A stretch of DNA of 64,000 nucleotides from Aplectana chamaeleonis (lineage: Eukaryota > Nematoda > Chromadorea > Rhabditida > Cosmocercidae), in NCBI GenBank assembly GCA_029168955.1, contig JAPDOI010000063.1, forward strand, positions 1,674,001 to 1,738,000, written 5' to 3'. The notes beneath the pieces are model-generated. The model searched no databases and was not told the origin of the DNA. It worked only from the letters and a program-made list of their open reading frames with translations. Of the stretch, positions 55,826 to 64,000 are shown in pieces. How positions within the stretch are numbered: the first letter of the stretch is position 1; each line of letters opens with the position of its first letter. The translations under genes were made by a program, and so were the position numbers.

Positions 55826-57410
55826 ATGCCGCCCAATGTTGCTCTGTCTCGCTCTGCTTCCTTAAAAATACCTTGATTAATATAAATACAAATTATAGTG
55901 ATTATAAATTAAATTCTTTCTGAAGAAAGTTTCAATCAATAATAAACAAAAATGGACAAGTAGATCAATTGTACTGAGAGTCATAATCAAAAATTCAATA
56001 AATGTTAATAAAATCTTTTCGTCACCCTAATGTCGCCCAGTGTCACTAATTGTCGCTCTGCGTCGTCAATCTAGTATATTCTAGTACCTCAAACTTCTTA
56101 CGAAACCTGCTCTAAATCATGATGTCTTTATTTGTTTTGAGACTTTTTTTGACAAGCCTAGATGCTGCATAGTCCGCTGAATGTCGCTCATTGTCGCGTA
56201 GTGTCGCCCCCCACCGTTCCTGTGAATTTCTTTCTACCATTCGAAATTTATGTATCCAACTTCGTTTGAAACAGTGTGTAACCCAAGTCACTTTAACCCT
56301 CTTATTGCACATATATCTGATTGTCAACACTTTCGTATTTATACTTATCCTTAATGTCGTCAAATGTCGCCTGCCATCACTCCACGTCAAAAGTGCACTA
56401 CAACCTCCACTCCTCTCAATCAGTTCAAACTCTGTTCAACTTTCGATTATTATATAATAAGGCTTCTCCAAGCTGTTATGCTATTACTCCAGAAGTCGCC
56501 AGGTGTCGCCGGTTGTCGTCAATAGTTGTTTATGGTTCTTACTACTCCCACATTCGCTATGATCACTCTTTGGGTTCACGTATGTCGCTAGATGTCGCTC
56601 ATTGTCGCCCTCCGATTCCGAATCATTCCTACTGCTTCTGCTCAAAAAGATTCTACAGCTAAGGTCTGTTCAAATGAGTATGTCAGTCCTCGCGATCGGC
56701 GTGCGTGTCGAGCGGCCGTCGCAAAGGCATTTTTCGAACGACCTTTCCCACTGCTCCAGAAAGCTGACTGGAATATTACTGCTATTCAACTGATTTTCCT
56801 GTTAATCGGTTTTCGGGTGCGAAAAGTATCTTCGAGACTACCACTCGACACGCACGCCGACCGCGTGGGCTGACAGTATCATTCGGGCAGAGTTTATAAT
56901 GTCTCATTGCAGAGGTTGTTGTTGCCATTTATCGCCAAGTGTCGCTAACTGTACTTCCGTCGTATTTCAAAATATCTCTTTTACCCTAATATTAAATTAC
57001 TCCGCTTTATTACCGCTTCCTGTCGTTCATTGTTGCCCTGTATCTCCGGTTGTCGCTCGTTGTCGCCGGTTGTCGCTCGTTGTCGCCGAGTGTAAGCACC
57101 TGCTCTGCACTCGCAACTCACTTCAACATTCAACTCCAATCTCATCATAACCTTCTTTCATATTCACCAATCATTTGCGGCGAATACATGTTTACATGTT
57201 CAAACTTCCAATAGATCCGATTACTATCGCTCTTTGTCGCCCTCTGTCGCCAACTCGTAGTATGACCTATCGTTTCAGCTGTCATACCTTGACTCTTCTT
57301 GTGCCAAATGTTGCTCAGACCGCTGCAAATAGGTGATGTTCTCATTTCCTAATCCTCTCGTCTGATATCGCTTATTGTCGCCTACTATCGCCCATTGCCG
57401 CCTATAATAA
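55826..57410 (+). repeat. Left array of 10-bp-phased GTCGC boxes
   Basis: Ten clusters of TGTCGCC-like boxes start near 55826, 56033, 56171, 56351, 56494, 56581, 56925, 57018, 57229 and 57367. Within a cluster the boxes follow each other every 10 bp, for example GTCGCCAGGT, GTCGCCGGTT, GTCGTC at 56497-56521. The cluster near 57018 has seven boxes. Clusters are separated by AT-rich spacers, usually 90-200 bp apart with one gap of about 340 bp. No gene. Confidence 0.8.
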
Positions 57411-57778
57411 GTATAAACTAATCTTGCGACAACAACTGTGTTTACCGTATTTTCTCTGTGAAACTTTGAATTACGTAATTCCGAATTCCAACCCCAATTC
57501 AGGCCACCGTATCCGAAATGTGCAGTGTTTTTCGAAGTGAGAGTCGCCTGAAATTCGGCATTTGCGATGAAATTGAATCCGCCTGTTTGTCGCGATGGTG
57601 GTGGACGCGACCAAAGCTGGCCCCTCAGCCGTCGCATCAGCCTGTATTCGTTTCGAATATATTTTTCTGCGAAATTGTTTTCATAGGAACGCGCGAAATT
57701 TGAAACCTTGCCACGGGCCGTCCGCCGCTGCAGGCCATGCTCATGAAACGGCCAATTATAGCGCTGCTCAGCGCTCAA
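57275..57778 (-). other. Unassigned 167-codon open frame
   Basis: Opens with MSAEQRYNWPFHEHGLQRRT and contains RLRGQLWSRPPPSRQTGGFN. It overlaps GTCGC-box clusters and has no domain that I recognise. Probably chance, though it lies in the only non-repetitive gap between the left array and the pyrimidine tract. Confidence 0.15.
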
Positions 57779-57884
57779 ATGCCGCCGATCGCCCAGCGGC
57801 CCTCTCTTTTCCTCCTTTTTGTTTTCCTACACTCCTTCCTTCCTTCTGCCCCTTCTCTCTTCTCTACCGTTCCACCCTTTTTCC

Positions 57885-57928
<44 letters not shown>

Positions 57929-60808
57929 CTCTCTCTCCATTTCCCCTTCACTCGTTGTCCTCTCATTTCTTCTACCTCCCATCATCTTTTCTCTACTCCT
58001 AATGAATCCCCCTTGAACTCTTCTCTCTCCTACCGAACTTCTCTCTTCACATTTCTCCCCCTTTCCCCCTCTCTTGTCCTTCCCCTACCTCGCTGAATCC
58101 TTCACCCTTCATCTTTGACCCCTACTTCCCCTTCCTTCCAACCTTTTGCCCTTCCACATTTTTCCTTCCTCCGTCTTCTTCTCCCTTGCTCCTTGTTCCT
58201 TCAGCCTTCTTCTCCTCTTCCATCGCTCGTCCAATTACCTCTTCTCCTTTTATTCTGGAGTTACCACTTCTTCATCCACCTTTCGCTTCCCTGCCTCGCC
58301 CTGATCATCTTTCCTACCCCCTCCTCCTTTATTCGGAAGTTGTCCGCCTTCTCTTTTCTCCTTTCCCTCCCCTCTCTATCTGTTTTTGTTTTCTTCCCGT
58401 CTTCTCTCTCCTTCTCTCGTTCATTTCCTTCTATCACTCTACCATTCTACCCTTCTACCCTGCTATCCTTCCACTCTTCTACCTTTCTCCTTTCTAACCC
58501 TTTCCCACTACCCCTCGTTAGTTCCCCTTATCCCTTCCCAATTCCCTCTCTCTTCCTTTCCCTCCTTCATCTTGCTCCTTCTCATGTCCTATACCCCCCA
58601 TCACCCTTCTCTCTTCTACCAATAATTCAAACTTATCCTTCCATCCTTCTCCACCTTTCATCCTTCTCCCTTCTCCACTTTGCCTCACTACCCTCTCCCT
58701 CTCTTCCGTTTCCCACCCTTCTTTCTTCTAAACTTTTACCCTTCTAACCTCAAACCATTCCGCCTTCTTCCCTTCTGCGTCTCTCCTCTTCTCCCCTGCT
58801 CTTCTTTCCCTCTTCTCCATTCACCCTTACACTAACCCCCCTTCTCCTTTACTTTCTTCTCCCTTTGCTGTTCTTTCCTTTTTCCTGTTCTTTTCTCGAA
58901 GCCACTTCCTCGTCATTATCTTCTCCTCCTTCCCTTTCTGTCCTTTTCCTCCTTTTCAAATTTCTTCCTTTTATTTCTTCTCTCTTCACTCTTCTTTTCT
59001 TTTTCAAAATTTTCGCCTTTTTTCCCTTCTCTCCTATCCCTTTGATTCCCTTCTCCGTTGTCTTTGCCCCTTGCCAACCCCTTTGTCCCTGCCCCATGAC
59101 TCTCTTCGCCTTTTCCTTTCTCATTTTTCCGTTCTCATCTCTTACTTTCTTCGCCTCCCTTTGATAAACTTATCTCCCCTTTACCTTCTCTCTGCTATTT
59201 TCGCACCTCCTTCGCTTCTCAACCTTCCATTTCTTCCTCCTCTCTCCTCTCTATTCTTATCTATTCTCCCATTCTCACCACTTTTCATCTCTCCCCTTCT
59301 TATCCTCCCCATCCTTCCCCATACTTTTTCCCCATCTGTATTCCTCGATCCATCTTTCCCCTTTGATTTAACACGATTATCCTGTTATTTTCAATTTTTT
59401 TCTCCGTCACCCGCTGTCTCTGTTTTCCTCCTTTCATTCTTTTACTTCTGCTTTATTCCTTCTCTCCCCTTTTCTTTTTCCTTCTGTTTCTCTCTTTTCC
59501 CACTTCCCATCGCCCATTCGTCTTTTCTTTTTAGAACCCAGTCTTTCCCCTTTCACATTCTATTTTCACCCTTCCCCCCATAGTTTGTCTTGGTTCCTCT
59601 CCCTTAGCTACACAGTTCACCATTTACTTCTCCTTCATTCGCTTTTGCCGTCTCTCTTCTACTGGCTTCTTGCTCATTTCTCCCTACTCTTACTTCCCGA
59701 TCTTTCTTTTCTTCCCCTACTCTCTTCTTCGTGCTGCCTTCTCCCCTTTGCCATCTGTCATTTTCCACTCCCGTCCCGCTTTTCATTCACCCTTTTCCGT
59801 TCCTTTCTTGTCTCCTATTCTCTTTACTACTTCCTCCCTTCGCAACACGTTTCTCCCTCTTGCCTTCTCATCGCTCCCTTCTCCCCCATCCCGCATCTCA
59901 GCGTTCTCCTCTTTAAACCTTGTTCCCTTCTGCCTTCCTACCTGACCCCTATCCCCTCATTTTCCTTCGCCTCTTTCAACTGGTCTCTCCTTTTTCTCCT
60001 TTATTTTTTTCTGCCCCAAGTGGCCCTTTCTGATTCCCATTCTTTTCTCCCTTCCATGCTCTTCCAGTTCACTACTTATACATCATTCCTTTTCTCTTCT
60101 CCTTTTCTTTCCTTTCCCGTCTTCCTACTCCTTCCACAATTCTCTTTTCTACACCTGCTTTCCTTTACTCCATTTATCCCTCGCCATCCCTAGTTATCCT
60201 TTCCCCTCACCTTTTGCCCTTCAGCAATATCCATCATCCTTCTCTCCTTTGTTTCTTTTTCTTCACCCCCTTTCTTCCTTCCCACCTTCTTGATTTCCTA
60301 TATACCTACCTCCCTGCCTTTCTGCTTTCTTAAAATTCTGCCTTCTTGCATTCCTCCTGCCCAAATATCTTTCTACCTTTCCAGTCACCTACCTCCACCT
60401 TCTTACGATCCCAAACATCTGCAGTGTTTCTTCCCCCTTCTCCCTCCCCCTTCTCATTTCTCTCATCCCGTTCCCCTCCTCTTTTCATCTTTCAATATCC
60501 CTCCTTCCTTTCATTCCCAGTCTCCCTTCCCTACAAGCTTTCCCAATTCGTCCTACTGTACATATTGTCCCTTCTTTTCCCCTTCCTTTTCTCCTACCCC
60601 TTTTTCTCTTCCCCTTCCCCATCCCCTTTCCGATGTTCCATCACCCTCCCCTCTTGCCCTTTCTCCTCTCTCTTCTACCTTTTCCCTACCCCGGCCCGTT
60701 TTCTCCTTTTCCTTCTCTTTTCAGTTCCTTCTCCGCTCCTTTCCCTTTCCTCCCTTCCTTCTCCCTGCATACTTCTAGTTCCCTCCGCGCTCCTTCTCTT
60801 CTTATCCT
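57779..60808. repeat. 3-kb polypyrimidine (plus) / polypurine (minus) tract
   Basis: Almost only C and T on the plus strand for about 3 kb, built from CCTTCTCCC, CTTTCCTTC and TTCCCTCTC words without a fixed unit. It includes a (CT)n microsatellite at 57888-57937. Plus-strand frames are long (up to 210 codons, rich in Pro, Ser, Leu, Phe) because stop codons need a purine; they are not genes. Such tracts can form triplex (H-DNA) structures. Confidence 0.92.
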
Positions 60809-61325
60809 AAGAACATGGAGAATTCTAGAGCGGAGTCTTTCTAAAGAAGTAAGTGATTGTTGACACATTCCCTCATAAGCCGTATCTGCCTATCATAACT
60901 CTCCATTCGAGATTTGCACACCATGTGTTGTAGAATGTTCCGCAATGGAACGAAAAGTATGCACTTGTGGCTCAGACATTTATGGAAAGGGGATGAAGGG
61001 TTTAGCAGCACCTCAGTTCTATGGGGTTTTCACTTTAATTGAGTAAATATTGGGATAAGTCATCACATGCACATCAAATAGGGCAGTATTATTTTTTAAT
61101 ACTGCTCAATGAGGCGCATTCAGTTCAATCATGCAGATTGCTTCGTCTCCGTCGTTAAGATGTCACTGATCTCTGTGGATGAGGGCACTAGACTTAGCCT
61201 GCTCGATGCTCTTTGTCAATCAGGGATCACACAGGATCTTCCCTTTTTGTTGAAGCTTTCCAAGATTCTTCTGTGGCTGCACAAGTGTTCAAAGCTAAAG
61301 CAATGTCTGGCAGAGGTCACTGTAG
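60809..61325. other. Junction sequence, no gene
   Basis: Unique-looking sequence between the pyrimidine tract and the right box array. No domain or repeat recognised. Confidence 0.4.
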
Positions 61326-62892
61326 TGTGGTGGCGACAGTGGGCGACAGTGAGCGACATCAGGCAACACAAAGGTGGAAGAAGTTTAGAACGAAAGTTTA
61401 TGTGTAATTGTGCAGAGAATTACAGATAGAGCTCCTGTTAGACTTCTGCGCGAACAAAAAGCGTGTCTATACGGGTTTAAGTGGGCTACAGTTGGCGACA
61501 TGTGACGACAGCTGGCAACAATAAGCGAGAGCTGGCGACACTTTAACAATGTATCAGTGATGCGCGAAATTCAATGGCCTGGAAAATGTTCAGAACTAAT
61601 GTATGGATAAGGAAAGCCAACTGGCGACAAGTCGCGATAGTAAGCGATACTAAGCGACCTTAATTCAAACTTGCCGAGTTCGGTGTAAGGTCATGAAAAA
61701 ATACAAAGATACCTACACATATAGGCGAGGGGTGAACTATGTACTCTTGGTGAGACCTGGCGACAGCGAGCGATATGCGGCGATACTCAGACAATATTGC
61801 AGTAGAGCACAAGCCTGACATGGGTCTGGGATTACATTTTCTGAAAAAAAATGTGTGTATACTGAGTCGGCGGCATGGGGCGACAGTTAGCGACATTAGG
61901 CAGCTTTTAAGGGGTCGGCAGAATTCACGTTGCTCGCCGCGAAGAACAGCGCTGGGAGATGCAATATCGATTAGATTTCCCCGACGCGACGTAAAGTGCG
62001 ACAAAGGGGCAGCGCGGAGTGTTTTGACCCTGCTATGGCCGCGCAAGAGGTAACCGACGCCGCGGCGACAACCTTCCATAACATTTTTGTCGCCCCATGA
62101 AGGATGACGCCAACTCTGCAAGCACCTTCAGACAAAAGGGTTTTGGAATAAATCTTATAGCATACAGCAGAGGTTAGTCATTTTTTGGATGGCACATTGG
62201 GAGAAATCAGAGTGTAGCTCACTATAGGTGTAGCCGGGCTATAGTTGGAGACACCAGGAGACAACTAGCGACAAGCGGCGTCATTTGGACGGTATAACCG
62301 CAGAGTTAGATCTTTTTATATGTAATTCGAAGAATTTGGAAAACGTTCTGAGGGTACATAAAAGCTTTTGCGAAAACGTGTGGATTGCAAGCTGGCAACG
62401 TGAAGCGACAGCGAGCGACAATAGGCGACACTAAGGAAGATGGGATTCGAACTTTGTGATTTAGCTCGACTACGGGAGGTCAGGTTTGAGGTAAATTCCT
62501 GAAGGAGAGGGAAAAATATCTATGCAGTTGTCTGCGTGCTACAATCGGCGACACCTGGCGACATCAAGCGACAACAGGCGATATCATGCGAAATTTTGAC
62601 TATATACAAACTTTAGAGCGCGGTTTCCATGTAATTTGAAGAATGTTTATCAGTTAAATTTGGTTTCTGAAAAAATAGTATAGCCATATGGCGACACGGG
62701 GCGACAACAAGCGACATCTGGCGACTTCAAGACCAGGCATGCTTAGAGTGAATTATTTAAAAGTAACTTACTAACCAACAAAAGGTCAAGATCAGAATAG
62801 AATTCTGAAGAAAAAAGGGTATAATAGCTATAGGTCTCAGTCGGCTATGCTTGGCGACACTTGGCGACAACCAGGGACAACACGCGACATGT
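61326..62892 (-). repeat. Right array of 10-bp-phased GCGAC boxes (inverted)
   Basis: The same boxes in reverse orientation: clusters at 61331, 61491, 61621, 61758, 61877, 62245, 62391, 62545, 62691 and 62851. Spacing within clusters is 10 bp; for example TGGCGACAGT, GGGCGACAGT, GAGCGACATC, AGGCAACACA at 61331-61370. Clusters after 62245 recur every 145-160 bp, and the spacers share weak words such as ATGTAATTCGAAGAAT (about 62321 and 62631). This is a diverged tandem repeat of about 150 bp. Confidence 0.82.
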
Positions 62893-63282
62893 ATAGGAGC
62901 GAACCGTTTAATAGAATAAACGACACCTTTGTTCTATGAAGAGTTATAACTCCAATATTTTTCAATAATCTGGCATCATTCCCCAAATTAAAGGTAGAAA
63001 ATTGTGTTTAGAGTTCTTTTTTTTCATCTTAGAGCGGACAAAAAAAAGTTCAGCGAGAATTTCCCCCGAAACGGCACACTGTTCTGTCCGAAAAGTGCGT
63101 GGCGCGTATCGGCTTTCCGGTTCTATATACATTTCACACTTGCCAGCGTCTCCAATTTCAATTCGAACCCTGTTTTTTTTCTCAGTGGGAATGAATGTTG
63201 AAAATCAATCAACCTTCTGCTTTGCATGTCCGTTTGGGACACAATTTTGACCAAAATTCTGTACTGTAGGATAGACTTATAT
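62893..63282. other. No recognisable feature
   Basis: Open frames 63002-63250 (+) and 63004-63201 (+) show no domain; nothing else seen. Confidence 0.4.
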
Positions 63283-63312
63283 TTTGTCGCCAGATATCGC
63301 CAACTGTCGCCG
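63283..63312 (+). repeat. Solitary GTCGC-box cluster in left-arm orientation
   Basis: TTTGTCGCC, AGATATCGCC, AACTGTCGCC, again 10-bp phased but pointing the same way as the left array. It lies outside the right array and breaks its orientation. Confidence 0.65.
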
Positions 63313-63742
63313 AATCTTCTAAACTACACATGTTTTTTACCGTACATATTTCTCTGTAAGTGTTTATGAAGAGGTGCGTGTAGAATAGAATTCTACAATC
63401 ACAGGATTTATTGGCAGTAATCCCTATGGGATTCCAATAAGACATATGTGTAGAGGATCTCTATGGGGAAGAATCCGATTATCTAGTGAGATTCACCGGC
63501 AAACACTCGCTTACGCAAGCATTATATGTAATTGATATGTTCTACCTCGAATTTCTACATTTGTAGAGAAGTTTTTGGGTGATATCATAACTTTTATCAA
63601 ATCAAAGTTTTTCTATGGCGAATTTGTATTCTTTCAGTGGGACCGGAAAGTAATGTCATTTTCTGATTGTGGAACCTAAATAGCTGCTCTTCAAATGTTC
63701 TTAGTTGGTCGACCAAGTTTTGTTAAGACTATTTGACAATTC
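63313..63742. other. No recognisable feature
   Basis: AT-rich, no gene or repeat recognised. Confidence 0.4.
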
Positions 63743-63982
63743 CTCAGGCGATTATCGGGCCCGAGCCGCCTGAAAGTTCGGCTCGTTTTTCCAATCTGCA
63801 AGTCGGCTCCTGTTGCTATCCGAGCCACTGCTGTTGCTTTCCGAGCCACTGCTGTTGGTGTCCGGGCTATTCCGGTTGGCCCGAACAGCAACAGCAGTAG
63901 CCCGGAGATTGGGAGAACGAGCCGAACTGTCAGGCGGCTCCGATTGCTATTCAGTGCGGCTCGGGGCCGAGAATCTCCTGAG
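63743..63982. mobile_element. 240-bp GC-rich foldback element
   Basis: CTCAGGCGATTATCGGGCCC, GAGCCGCCTGA, GTTCGGCTCG at the left pairs with CGAGCCGAAC, TCAGGCGGCTC and CGGCTCGGGGCCGAGAATCT, CCTGAG at the right. The middle holds direct repeats CGAGCCACTGCTGTTG and an inverted AACAGCAACAGCAGTAGC. Confidence 0.8.
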
Positions 63983-64000
63983 TCAATCGTCTGACACGGA

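Noticed and set aside
57737..60810. Long Ser/Pro/Leu/Phe-rich plus-strand ORFs
   Set aside because: Pyrimidine-only codons cannot be stops; several frames are open at once and composition is low-complexity.
5905..61900. Nematode telomere repeat (TTAGGC)
   Set aside because: Only isolated single occurrences, no tandem run.

Overview
The window looks like animal, specifically nematode, nuclear DNA made almost entirely of repeats. The best taxonomic clue is a 22-nt stretch on the minus strand at 13800-13821 that matches the nematode spliced leader SL1 at 21 of 22 positions and keeps a GT directly after the leader. Broken LINE reverse transcriptases, a dead mariner and many foldback/MITE elements fit this. 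I found no exon of a host gene that I can name. There are no bacterial operons, no rRNA genes and no intact transposase.

Layout. 0-6.2 kb: the end of a retroelement ORF with a ribozyme-like 3' motif, a 0.4 kb foldback, and a mariner (3469-6184) interrupted by a second repeat that is itself interrupted by a TTAA-flanked MITE. 7-18 kb: dense MITEs and foldbacks, a tRNA-derived fragment, the second copy of the 1.45 kb repeat (an empty site for the nested MITE), and two repeats carrying SL1-like leaders. 18-34 kb: low-information sequence with a decayed LINE (about 19.8-21.0 kb), further MITEs and a probable LINE tail (33.0 kb). 34.5-49.7 kb: a 15 kb satellite with a 56-bp unit; each unit holds two near-perfect hairpins whose minus-strand loop is the GCGAAGC minihairpin core. 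A MITE has been co-amplified inside it. 49.7-50.9 kb: a 42-bp (14-codon) tandem array that abuts the satellite. 52.3-53.5 kb: a LINE 3' fragment split by a MITE. 53.9-55.1 kb: a degenerate short-motif repeat.

55.8-62.9 kb is a large symmetric structure. About 3 kb of nearly pure pyrimidine is flanked on the left by clusters of GTCGC boxes and on the right by clusters of the reverse complement, GCGAC. Within every cluster the boxes are spaced exactly 10 bp, and clusters on the right recur about every 150 bp. A foldback element closes the window.

The two most unusual things are the hairpin satellite and the 10-bp-phased box arrays around the pyrimidine tract. Both look like DNA- or RNA-structure systems, not protein-coding ones. 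Most open reading frames here follow from repeat composition: the satellite's basic unit has no stop in any minus-strand frame, and pyrimidine-only codons can never be stops.
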